Source: Candidatus Roizmanbacteria bacterium CG09_land_8_20_14_0_10_41_9 (GTDB taxonomy: Bacteria > Patescibacteriota > Microgenomatia > UBA1406 > GWC2-37-13). Taken from it: a stretch of 10,943 bases of DNA. The notes beneath the pieces are model-generated. The model saw only the letters and a list, made by a program, of their open reading frames with translations. It did no database searches and had not been told where the DNA came from. The stretch is taken from positions 1 through 10,943 of the forward strand of contig PEZG01000030.1 in the NCBI GenBank assembly GCA_002774185.1, given 5' to 3'. Of this stretch, positions 1 to 6,810 are shown piece after piece; the first letter of the stretch is position 1, and every line of letters begins with the position of its first letter. A program made the translations under genes and the position numbers.

Positions 1-790
1 TGGATCCTCCATGCACCGGTATCCTCTGGATATCCTGAATTTTAAGGTTGTGTTTGTTAAACAGCGTAACCAAAGGATGGATTGAAAAATAAGAAAGGTG
101 CTCGTGATAAATAGTGTCGAACTCATTCCTTTTGATTAGGTCAACCAGATAAGGGAATTCCATGATACAGATTCCGTTTGAAGATAGGAGTTCTCTTATC
201 CCTTCACAAAGATCGTGCAGATCGTCAATGTGAGCAACGACGTTAGTCGCGGTGATAACGAAAGCCTTTTTCCCTTTTCTTACCAATTCGCAGGCTAGCT
301 TTTTCGTAAAATAGGTGTCCAGCGTATTGATACCGATCAGTCGCGCAACAAGTGCGAGATTGGATGCGGGGTCTATTCCCAATACATCCATTTCTTGATC
401 TTTGAAAAACCGTAAAAGGGTACCGTCATTACTACCAATGTCAACGACAAAACTCCCCTTTTTCAAATTAAATCTCTTCACGGTTTCTTCCGCAAGATTT
501 TTGAAGTGGCGTAGCATGGTAGATGATGTTGAGGGAATATAAAGATAGTTCCTGAACATTATTTCTGAGGGAATCACGTATTCAAGTTGGACAAGCCAAC
601 AATTTCTGCAAACACATACAGAAAGGGGGTATTTTTTTTCAGATTTCGACATCTGATTTTTCTCAAGAAACCCATTTGGGATCGGCATTGAACCTAATGA
701 AAGGAAATGATAGAGGTTTTGACCTTTGCAAATTCTGCATTTTGTTAATCGGTATTTCTCAAATCTTGAGGAGGCAAGTTGTTTATCCAT
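1..790 (-). CDS. Sugar C-methyltransferase (NDP-hexose C-methyltransferase-like), 3' end outside window
   Basis: This is the first 263 codons of a minus-strand gene; the C-terminal part lies beyond the left edge. The N-terminal zinc-binding domain (Methyltransf_13 type) shows C18-x2-C21 and C59/C61/C64. A class I SAM-binding domain follows, with motif I VVDIGSNDGTLL at residues 115-126, then the family hallmarks YHEH (228-231) and VHGGS (259-263), where the visible part stops. In characterised relatives (TylCIII and NovU type) this architecture C-methylates a 4-keto nucleotide sugar to give branched deoxysugars, and the histidine of the YHEH region takes part in catalysis. That role is inferred here; the substrate is unknown. 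The ATG at 788-790 is chosen because the conserved N-terminus starts there and no upstream in-frame ATG lies close. The gene is divergent from the operon at 862. Confidence 0.9.
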   Translation of the reverse strand, partial: MDKQLASSRFEKYRLTKCRICKGQNLYHFLSLGSMPIPNGFLEKNQMSKSEKKYPLSVCVCRNCWLVQLEYVIPSEIMFRNYLYIPSTSSTMLRHFKNLAEETVKRFNLKKGSFVVDIGSNDGTLLRFFKDQEMDVLGIDPASNLALVARLIGINTLDTYFTKKLACELVRKGKKAFVITATNVVAHIDDLHDLCEGIRELLSSNGICIMEFPYLVDLIKRNEFDTIYHEHLSYFSIHPLVTLFNKHNLKIQDIQRIPVHGGS

Positions 791-804
791 GATCTGAATT
801 ACAA

Positions 805-833
805 TTAGCGAAAAGCACGTTTTATCTTATAAT
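805..833 (+). promoter_or_regulatory. Candidate promoter for the five-gene plus-strand operon
   Basis: A perfect TATAAT (-10) lies at 828-833. A weak -35 (TTAGCG, 3 of 6 to consensus) sits at 805-810, with a 17-base spacer. The predicted start of transcription is near 840, leaving a leader of about 22 bases before the ATG at 862 with no evident Shine-Dalgarno site. Assignment is by consensus matching only. Confidence 0.5.
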
Positions 834-852
834 ATAGCTACACAAAAATCAA
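824..852 (-). promoter_or_regulatory. Possible divergent promoter for the leftward C-methyltransferase
   Basis: On the minus strand, TTGATT (plus 847-852) and TAAGAT (plus 824-829) are separated by 17 bases. Each matches the -35 or -10 consensus at 4 of 6 positions. The element overlaps the rightward -10 box, so the two promoters would compete. In a region this AT-rich, chance matches are likely. Confidence 0.3.
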
Positions 853-861
853 ACTCGTCCT

Positions 862-1680
862 ATGAAACCATGCCCAGTATGCAAAACTCAAAAGAATCTT
901 ATAAAAAAAGATTCATACCGCCAAGGAAATGTTTATGAATGCGCTACATGTTACACAGGGCTATTCAACGGAGAGCTTCCAACATATGCGGGGGCGGATA
1001 TCGAAGAAAAAAACTATATGAAATTTTTGAAAAGATTTATTCTCACTTATGAATTCGGATATTTGAAAAAAAGGCAACCGATGCGAATACTGGATATCGG
1101 ATCGGGGAGCGGAGAGCTAGCATTACAGTTGAGCAAATTCGGACACGATGTAACCTGCAATGACATAGACAAAAAAAGTCTTGCAAGGATTTCGAAACGA
1201 CAAAAGTTGAAAACCTTGTACGGAAGTATAGAAAAGTTATCCATCCCGAGCTCTTCATTTGACGCAATCATTCTTAGACACACATTTGAACATATGGATA
1301 ATCCAAATAAGGTTATCCAATCAATCCGAAGAGCATTAACAAAAAAGGGCGTTGTGATTATCATGCTTCCAAATTACGATTCGCTCTGTAGAAAAATTGT
1401 CGGAAAGTGCTGGTCGGGATTTTCGATCCCAAGCCATCGGTATTTCTGGACGATCCCGGGATTATCCGCATTTCTGAAGAATAACGGGTTTAGGATCGTG
1501 AAGAAAAAAACGCTTTTTTCCCATTACGGACTACCTTTGAATTTGACCTTCTTTGTAAAACACCCGGTGATTCGGGTATTGCTTCTACCGGTATTTTTCC
1601 TCCTAGGTGGTATGCTTGAAATAGTTTTTACGCAAATCGGTAAAGGTCAAAATCTATTCATCGAAGCTCGAAAACTATGA
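862..1680 (+). CDS. Class I SAM-dependent methyltransferase with N-terminal zinc ribbon
   Basis: A 272-residue protein. The N-terminus carries a four-cysteine knuckle (C4, C7, C27, C30), likely a zinc ribbon. The Methyltransf_11/23-type Rossmann domain has motif I ILDIGSGSGELA (76-87), an LRHTFEHMDNP stretch (138-148) that is typical after strand 4, and LPNYDS (169-174). PSHRYFW (190-196) and a hydrophobic C-terminal stretch (about 229-257) suggest membrane association, as often seen in methyltransferases of glycan clusters. The probable role is methylation of a sugar or lipid-linked glycan at the cytoplasmic face; the substrate cannot be read from sequence. It is the first gene of the operon, and its TGA overlaps the next ATG by 4 bases. 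There is no clear Shine-Dalgarno site upstream of the ATG. Confidence 0.9.
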   Translation: MKPCPVCKTQKNLIKKDSYRQGNVYECATCYTGLFNGELPTYAGADIEEKNYMKFLKRFILTYEFGYLKKRQPMRILDIGSGSGELALQLSKFGHDVTCNDIDKKSLARISKRQKLKTLYGSIEKLSIPSSSFDAIILRHTFEHMDNPNKVIQSIRRALTKKGVVIIMLPNYDSLCRKIVGKCWSGFSIPSHRYFWTIPGLSAFLKNNGFRIVKKKTLFSHYGLPLNLTFFVKHPVIRVLLLPVFFLLGGMLEIVFTQIGKGQNLFIEARKL

Positions 1681-2603
1681 GGGTCCCAAAAGATCTTGTA
1701 TCTATAGGTATGCCCGCATACAATTGCGAGGCCTTTGTTAAACAAGCTCTTGACTCATTAACCAATCAAACCTATTCTAAGTTTGAACTGATCATTTCCG
1801 ACGATGCGTCCGTAGACAAAACAGCAGATATTTGTAAATTGTATACAAAAAAAGATTCCCGGATTCTATATATTCGGCAGGCAAAAAATATCGGATTTCT
1901 AAAAAACTTTAATTATGTCCTGAAGAAAGCACGAGGGAAATATTTCATGTGGGCGGGCTGCGATGATCTTTGGGAGAAGACGTATGTCGAAAAATTATAT
2001 ACCGCATTAAAAAATCACAGGGGATCTGTCCTTGCGGTAAGTAAATTCAATAACCTGTATCGGTCCAAACAGTACGATTATCTCAAAAATCAGCATAAGG
2101 CCTCGGGTCTTGACCACCTCCATTCCATTCTTTTCTTTATGAACAGTAGAAATCTCTCATATTATTATGGTTTACATAGAACTAAAAACTTAAAGAAAAT
2201 TCACGGATACCACGGTGACTCCCGACCATTTTTCCACAGCAGCGATTATTTAACAATATTTCAAGCTCTTCTTCATGGACCGCTCACCTATGTTGATGAG
2301 ATCCTTTTCATTAAAAGAGACCGCGGGCTTTTCACGTTGAGGTATGAAGTACTGAAGGATCTCAAAATAAATAGAACGGTTTTTCTTAAAATCCTCAGGT
2401 TCCTTTTGTTTCCTATCTACTATCTATATGATCTCTGGTTTTCTATTCAATATACTTTTGCATCGGATCTGGGCAGACGAGAAAAAATTATCGTCATATT
2501 CTTTTCCTGCGTGTATTTTATGAGAAATATTTTTAAATTCTTTTTTGAAGTTGCGATCGGTATAATCTTGGTTATGAGTGGAATTATTGAGAGATATTTA
2601 TGA
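1677..2603 (+). CDS. Family 2 (GT-A) glycosyltransferase with C-terminal membrane segments
   Basis: A 308-residue protein. The GT2 fold opens with SIGMPAYN (9-16). SDDAS (41-45) is the nucleotide-binding acidic motif, and NIGFLKNFNY (71-80) is the usual GT2 segment ahead of strand 4. The metal-binding motif region reads AGCDDLW (93-99), which supplies the acidic pair expected of DxD-type enzymes. After the catalytic domain, hydrophobic stretches at about 237-262 and 270-302 indicate membrane anchoring, consistent with action on a polyprenyl-linked glycan at the inner face of the membrane. The start overlaps the previous stop (ATGA), suggesting translational coupling. It likely adds one sugar of the repeat unit; donor and acceptor are unknown. 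Confidence 0.9.
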   Translation: MRVPKDLVSIGMPAYNCEAFVKQALDSLTNQTYSKFELIISDDASVDKTADICKLYTKKDSRILYIRQAKNIGFLKNFNYVLKKARGKYFMWAGCDDLWEKTYVEKLYTALKNHRGSVLAVSKFNNLYRSKQYDYLKNQHKASGLDHLHSILFFMNSRNLSYYYGLHRTKNLKKIHGYHGDSRPFFHSSDYLTIFQALLHGPLTYVDEILFIKRDRGLFTLRYEVLKDLKINRTVFLKILRFLLFPIYYLYDLWFSIQYTFASDLGRREKIIVIFFSCVYFMRNIFKFFFEVAIGIILVMSGIIERYL

Positions 2604-3403
2604 AATACAAAACAATAAAAACAGAGGTAACATTTTTCCTTAAAGACCATGTCAAACACGCGTTCTCGACCGCCGCCGACGTACTCCGTCAGGAGGGAGT
2701 AATCGGACTGATAAGAAAATTTTTTCGTTATTATTTATTCTCTTTAATCTTAATGCCATGGTTAATATTAGAAGCTAAAAAGATAACAAGGAATAGCTCA
2801 CTAAAAACCATCGTACATTTTGGTTTGGCTGACAATTTTGGATTATTGCACTCTGGCCAGATTAAAAGTGAAATCCATACGTTACTATCAATTGTCAAAA
2901 CTCTAAGCCCAAAAGTGATTGTTGAAATTGGAACCGCAGCTGGTGGGACATTGTTTATGTTAAGTAGAGTATTAGAGCCCAAAGGCATACTGATAAGTAT
3001 TGATTTACCCTACGGAAAATTCGGAGGTGGCTATCATGTATGGAAAATCCCTCTTTACAAATCGTTCGCAACAGAAAAACAGAAAATATATTTATTGCGC
3101 GCAGATTCCCATAAATTAATGACATTTAATAAACTAAAACAATTATTGGATAAACAACTGGTCGACTTTCTTTTTATTGATGGAGATCATAGCGCCAAGG
3201 GAGTGATGAAAGATTTTAAGATGTACTCTGGCCTAGTAAAAAAAGGGGGATTGATTGCCTTTCACGATATAGTTTCTTGCGGTAAGTCATCAGATTGTAA
3301 AGTTGATGTATTCTGGAATAAGATAAAACGAACCTACCAGCACCAAGAGATCATTCATGATGAAAGTCAAGAGTGGGGGGGCATAGGAATATTAAAATGG
3401 TAA
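2600..3403 (+). CDS. CmcI/Methyltransf_24-like SAM-dependent methyltransferase
   Basis: A 267-residue protein. A helical, partly hydrophobic N-terminal region (1-60, with LFSLILMPWLILEA at 46-59) precedes the catalytic domain. That domain shows VEIGTAAGGT (108-117, SAM-binding glycine loop), LISIDLP (131-137), LFIDGDHS (191-198) and AFHDI (220-224). The spacing of the D194/D196/H197 and H222/D223 pairs resembles the metal-dependent CmcI / rhamnosyl O-methyltransferase and Methyltransf_24 families. An O-methyltransferase acting on a glycan sugar is the best inference. A GAGAGA Shine-Dalgarno-like run lies 5 bases before the ATG, which overlaps the upstream stop by 4 bases. The 3' end holds a run of seven G residues (3375-3381) and overlaps the next gene. 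Confidence 0.82.
   Translation: MKYKTIKTEVTFFLKDHVKHAFSTAADVLRQEGVIGLIRKFFRYYLFSLILMPWLILEAKKITRNSSLKTIVHFGLADNFGLLHSGQIKSEIHTLLSIVKTLSPKVIVEIGTAAGGTLFMLSRVLEPKGILISIDLPYGKFGGGYHVWKIPLYKSFATEKQKIYLLRADSHKLMTFNKLKQLLDKQLVDFLFIDGDHSAKGVMKDFKMYSGLVKKGGLIAFHDIVSCGKSSDCKVDVFWNKIKRTYQHQEIIHDESQEWGGIGILKW
3375..3382 (+). other. G7 tract in a slippery context at a gene junction
   Basis: Seven consecutive G residues followed by C lie in the last codons of the methyltransferase gene, read as tgg ggg ggc. Read in that frame, the heptamer G GGG GGC fits the X XXY YYZ pattern for -1 slippage. A -1 shift here enters the frame of the downstream glycosyltransferase with no intervening stop, reaching its ATG at 3397. 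The geometry is seen directly; any function is inferred, and no clear downstream stimulatory structure is evident. Confidence 0.25.
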
Positions 3404-4590
3404 ATAAAAATAAATTTGCAAAGAGGATAGCTATTTTTGTTTCTACCCCTATTTCTGAAGGAGGCGGGGCTGAAAAGTTTTTTATCGAAACGGCAAAATA
3501 TCTCAGTAATAAAAATGTACCTATTGACATAGTTACGCTCAACCAATCATTTTACAAGGTATACGCCCGATTTATCCATATTATTTATTACGCTAATTTT
3601 GTCAAAAAACTCGACTATAAAGGGAACGAAGACAAAAAAGAAATAAAAAAAAGGATTAGCCCTTCTAGATGGATTGAAACATCATTATTCAACCTCAAAA
3701 AAACATTAAACTTATACGATGTGATATATACCAAAAATGAAGTAATTGATCTTCTTATTCTAAAAATAGTAGGGATTGGTAAAATGAAAAAAATCATTTT
3801 GGGAATGCACACTCCTCACTGGTATTCCAAAACGAAAAGCTTCATTTCAAGAATCCACAATACTATTTATGGAGGGATATTTTATAAATGGCTTATCAGT
3901 GATATAAAAACAGTCCATTCTCCTAATACGACATATGCAAAAACATTTAAAAAACAGTTTGACAAAAATATCTATCAGATCTATTATCCAATTTCATTAA
4001 GCCATATTAAAAATAGTTCAAAAAATATTAAATGCAGTATTAAATTTGATCCGAAAAGATTACAAATAATATATTTAGGAAGAATCGGAGAGCAAAAGGG
4101 AATAGATTACTTATGCAATCTGTTAAATATATTGTCTCAACAGAAAGAATTCTTCAACAAAATACAATTTAATATCATCGGCAGCGGAGAAAAAAAATAT
4201 GAGGATATCTTTAATAATCTTTCAAAGAGATATCCATGGATACACTATTATGGATATATTTCCTCAAAATTTATACCCCACATTCTTTCGAAGCAAGACC
4301 TATTACTGTCATTTTCCCGATGGGAAACCTTGCCTTACAATATCCTTGAAGCACAAGCGCTCGGAGTTCCGGTGATTGCATTTGATATCCCTGGTCCTCA
4401 AGATATTATCCAAAATGGTAAAACAGGGTTTCTCGTGAGAAGCGAAGCCGAGCTTATCGAGAAGATAACGCATATTATCAATCATAACGTTTCATTTGAT
4501 AAACAAACCATTATCAATCATATAAAAGTGAAATTTAATGACAAAAGAATTTATAAGGAAATGCTAATGATGCTGTATTCAGCCTTATGA
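3397..4590 (+). CDS. GT4-type (GT-B) glycosyltransferase
   Basis: A 397-residue protein. The N-terminal domain shows the glycine-rich loop GGGAEKFF (22-29), which in GT4 enzymes contacts the donor. The C-terminal GT1-type domain has YLGRIGEQKG (226-235), a basic/glycine loop expected near the nucleotide diphosphate. It also has SRWETLPYNILEAQALG (307-323), whose E310 and E318 form the E-x7-E motif of retaining GT4 enzymes. The ATG at 3397 is preferred because AGGA (3385-3388) lies 8 bases upstream and the conserved N-terminus begins soon after; a GTG at 3373 would add only eight low-complexity residues. It overlaps the preceding gene by 7 bases and the next by 4. Likely cytoplasmic, adding a sugar to the growing glycan; specificity unknown. 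Confidence 0.92.
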   Translation: MVNKNKFAKRIAIFVSTPISEGGGAEKFFIETAKYLSNKNVPIDIVTLNQSFYKVYARFIHIIYYANFVKKLDYKGNEDKKEIKKRISPSRWIETSLFNLKKTLNLYDVIYTKNEVIDLLILKIVGIGKMKKIILGMHTPHWYSKTKSFISRIHNTIYGGIFYKWLISDIKTVHSPNTTYAKTFKKQFDKNIYQIYYPISLSHIKNSSKNIKCSIKFDPKRLQIIYLGRIGEQKGIDYLCNLLNILSQQKEFFNKIQFNIIGSGEKKYEDIFNNLSKRYPWIHYYGYISSKFIPHILSKQDLLLSFSRWETLPYNILEAQALGVPVIAFDIPGPQDIIQNGKTGFLVRSEAELIEKITHIINHNVSFDKQTIINHIKVKFNDKRIYKEMLMMLYSAL

Positions 4591-5267
4591 AAAATATTTA
4601 TAAAAGGATGTACAACGATAACAATAAATTCGTTTCTTCTATTAATCCCCGGGTGAAAATTATGCTCAAAATCATTCATGACTTAAAACTAAGAAAAAAG
4701 AATGTTTTAGATATAGGCTGCCATGATGGGACTTTATTGATTCATATTAACAAAAATAATTCTGTACACGGCATTGAGGCTAGTGATTATGGGGTAAAAA
4801 CTTGCAGGAAGAAAGGAATTCGTATGAAGCAGATGTTTATTGAGGATACTTCAGTATTGCCCTATAAGAATCGTTTCTTTGACCTTGTAATCATGGGAGA
4901 AGTGATCGAACATATGTTCGATACGGATCATTTGTTAGAAGAAATCTCACGAATCCTAAAACCCGGTGGCAAACTCCTCATCACAACCCCTAACATCGCG
5001 TCGTTCGGAAGAAGGCTACTATTACTGGTTGGGAAGAATCCCTTGATGGAACTTTCTCCGAATGAACCTCAAAGTACGGGTCATATTCGGTATTTCACGT
5101 TTACTATTATGGAAAGCCTATTGAAAAAACACGGATTTAGAATAGTAAAAAAGCTTTCAGATGTAGTGAATTTCTCGAATGACGGAAAGCATAGGAGCGA
5201 TCTATTCGCAAAGCTCATACCCTCCCTGGGGCAAAGTATCATCATGCTGTGTGAAAAATCCAATTGA
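4587..5267 (+). CDS. Class I SAM-dependent methyltransferase (MetW/Methyltransf_23-like)
   Basis: A 226-residue protein. Motif I is NVLDIGCHDGTLL (39-51). GIEASDYGV (62-70) carries the acidic residue (E64) expected to bind the ribose of SAM. VIMGEVIEHMFDTD (101-114) and LKPGGKLLITTPNIASFG (124-141) are the usual post-motif and strand-5 segments. HIRYFTF (166-172) and HGFRIVKKL (182-190) match the C-terminal region of glycan-cluster methyltransferases; GFRIVKK recurs in the first gene of this operon, so the two may be distant paralogues. Fifth and last gene of the operon; its ATG overlaps the previous TGA. Its own TGA lies inside a stem shared with the converging operon. The substrate is probably a sugar or glycan, by context only. 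Confidence 0.88.
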   Translation: MKNIYKRMYNDNNKFVSSINPRVKIMLKIIHDLKLRKKNVLDIGCHDGTLLIHINKNNSVHGIEASDYGVKTCRKKGIRMKQMFIEDTSVLPYKNRFFDLVIMGEVIEHMFDTDHLLEEISRILKPGGKLLITTPNIASFGRRLLLLVGKNPLMELSPNEPQSTGHIRYFTFTIMESLLKKHGFRIVKKLSDVVNFSNDGKHRSDLFAKLIPSLGQSIIMLCEKSN

Positions 5268-5283
5268 TCGATTAATTGGATTT
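5256..5283. terminator. Shared A/T-rich stem between convergent operons, possible bidirectional terminator
   Basis: The arms AAATCCAATT (5256-5265) and AATTGGATTT (5274-5283) are a perfect 10-bp inverted repeat around an 8-base loop. On the minus strand the downstream arm runs into five T residues; on the plus strand only three T residues follow before ACAC. Both stop codons sit in the element (TGA 5265-5267 on plus, TAA 5284-5282 on minus). The stem has just two G-C pairs, so termination strength is doubtful; the position between two converging transcription units supports the call. Confidence 0.5.
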
Positions 5284-6049
5284 ACACAATATCCGCAAAT
5301 ATTCCTTCCATTTTTTTGAAGAACCGACGGGAAAGGAAATAGATAATCAGAGAAATACTGGCACCTATCAAAAGACTTCCCCAGTTGGGAAACGATCTGG
5401 TAAGAAGTACCTGCCGATACGCATTGATGAATACCGACATTGGATTTACTCGAAAAATCCAACGGTATTTAGGTGGAAAAAATTCCGTGGCGTATAGAAC
5501 CGGCGTAAGATAGAACCAAAGTGTAAGTATCAATTCAAAGAGGTATTGAATATCGCGATATAACAGATTCAACGCCGAAAGAAGTAGAGATAAACCGAAC
5601 GCGAAAAGGAATTGTATAATAAATATGGGAATAAATAGCAGCATGTAGAAAGAAAACGGCATATGAAACCATACCATGAGGAGTAAAAAAATTATGGAGG
5701 CTAAGAAAAAATCAAATGTTTTTGAAAACAGTGTCGAGAGAACCAAAATCTCTCGAGGAAAATATATCTTTTTTATGAGTTGAGAATTTAATACCAACGA
5801 ACCTGTTGCATTCGTTAATGAGTTTGTAAAAAAAAGCCAAGGCAGAAGTCCCGCATACACATACACGGGATAGGGAACACCCAAATTTTGGACCCTCATA
5901 ACCTTGGAAAAAATGAAACTCATGATGATCATCTGAAAAAACGGATTCAATACGATCCAAAAAAAACCTAAGAAGGACTGCTTATACCTGGCTTTAATTT
6001 CTCTGAGGGTCAAATGTTTCAACAGTTCCCAATGTTTAAAAATTACCAT
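5282..6049 (-). CDS. wzm: Polysaccharide ABC exporter permease (ABC-2 type, Wzm-like)
   Basis: A 255-residue integral membrane protein, the usual length for Wzm/TagG-type permeases. The N-terminal cytoplasmic coupling segment LREIKARYKQSFLG (15-28) leads directly into WIVLNPFFQM (31-40), a signature of ABC-2 polysaccharide exporters. About six hydrophobic segments follow (roughly 28-48, 60-80, 108-128, 136-160, 168-188 and 224-240). LLYRDIQYL (162-170) and NPMSVFINAYRQ (202-213) are conserved family stretches. Two copies would pair with two copies of the ATPase encoded immediately upstream, 5 bases away, to move a completed lipid-linked glycan across the cytoplasmic membrane. Last gene of the metK-wzt-wzm unit; its TAA falls in the terminator-like stem. 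Confidence 0.93.
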   Translation of the reverse strand: MVIFKHWELLKHLTLREIKARYKQSFLGFFWIVLNPFFQMIIMSFIFSKVMRVQNLGVPYPVYVYAGLLPWLFFTNSLTNATGSLVLNSQLIKKIYFPREILVLSTLFSKTFDFFLASIIFLLLMVWFHMPFSFYMLLFIPIFIIQFLFAFGLSLLLSALNLLYRDIQYLFELILTLWFYLTPVLYATEFFPPKYRWIFRVNPMSVFINAYRQVLLTRSFPNWGSLLIGASISLIIYFLSRRFFKKMEGIFADIV

Positions 6050-6054
6050 AGCTA

Positions 6055-6777
6055 TTATTTTAAATATAAGTCAATGCCTCTTTTTGTATCACCGTCAAAT
6101 TCTATTTTTCCTTCTTTCATATAGATTACCCGCTCGCAAAAATTTTCAACATTCTCCATAGAATGGGAAACAAAAACAATCGTCACACCTCTTTTTTTGA
6201 ATTCTTCCATTTTTTTCAAACATTTTTCTTTGAACTCAATATCACCAACCGCTAATATTTCATCAATTAATAGTATTTCGGGGTCAACGAACACCGCAAC
6301 AGAAAAAGCCAATCTCATCTGCATCCCGGAAGAGAAATACTTTATCGGAATATCTATAAATTTTTCAATTTCGGAGAATTCTATTATCTCCTTTAGTTTG
6401 CTTTTAATATAACTTTCTTTGAGACCAAGGATAACTCCGTTTAGATAGATATTCTCCCGTCCGGTTAGCTCTGAATGAAATCCTGCGCCCAGTTCAATCA
6501 GTGGAACGACTTTTCCATTCACGGTTAAGCTGCCCGATGTCGGAACCGAAACTCCTGCTATTAGTTTCAAGAGAGTTGACTTGCCGGCACCGTTTCTCCC
6601 GATGATTCCGACTGATTCTCCTTTCTGAATGGTAAAAGACACGCTCTTTAGCGCATGAACTTGCTCCAGTGTTTTTTGCTTTTTGAAGAGCGCCTGTACG
6701 AGTTCCTTAAGGGTTTTCTGGTGCTGGAGGAAGAAATATTTCTCCACATTTTTCAATACGATAACATTGGGATCCAT
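6055..6777 (-). CDS. wzt: Polysaccharide ABC exporter ATPase (short Wzt/TagH-like)
   Basis: A 240-residue ABC ATPase. Walker A is GRNGAGKS (60-67), the signature is FSSGMQMR (148-155), Walker B is ILLIDE (168-173), followed by D-loop AVGD (176-179) and switch histidine H205 in VSHSM. VPLIELGAGFHSELTGREN (91-109) is diagnostic of the Wzt/TagH/RfbE subfamily, as is the N-terminal extension (about 16-41) before the core. The protein ends right after the nucleotide-binding domain: there is no C-terminal carbohydrate-binding domain of the kind that reads the terminal cap in E. coli O8/O9a Wzt. It starts 33 bases after the metK stop and ends 5 bases before wzm, so the three genes are probably cotranscribed. 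Confidence 0.94.
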   Translation of the reverse strand: MDPNVIVLKNVEKYFFLQHQKTLKELVQALFKKQKTLEQVHALKSVSFTIQKGESVGIIGRNGAGKSTLLKLIAGVSVPTSGSLTVNGKVVPLIELGAGFHSELTGRENIYLNGVILGLKESYIKSKLKEIIEFSEIEKFIDIPIKYFSSGMQMRLAFSVAVFVDPEILLIDEILAVGDIEFKEKCLKKMEEFKKRGVTIVFVSHSMENVENFCERVIYMKEGKIEFDGDTKRGIDLYLK

Positions 6778-6810
6778 AATCTTCTATTTTAACAAAAAAT
6801 CGATATCTTT

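Noticed and set aside
3373..3396. GTG start for the GT4 glycosyltransferase, extending it by eight residues
   Set aside because: The extension is encoded over the G7 run, is unlike family N-termini, and the ATG at 3397 has an AGGA site 8 bases upstream.
5276..5497. 73-residue plus-strand open frame in the 3' part of wzm
   Set aside because: Shadow of the wzm coding frame with no recognisable domain and no room for its own signals at the terminator stem.
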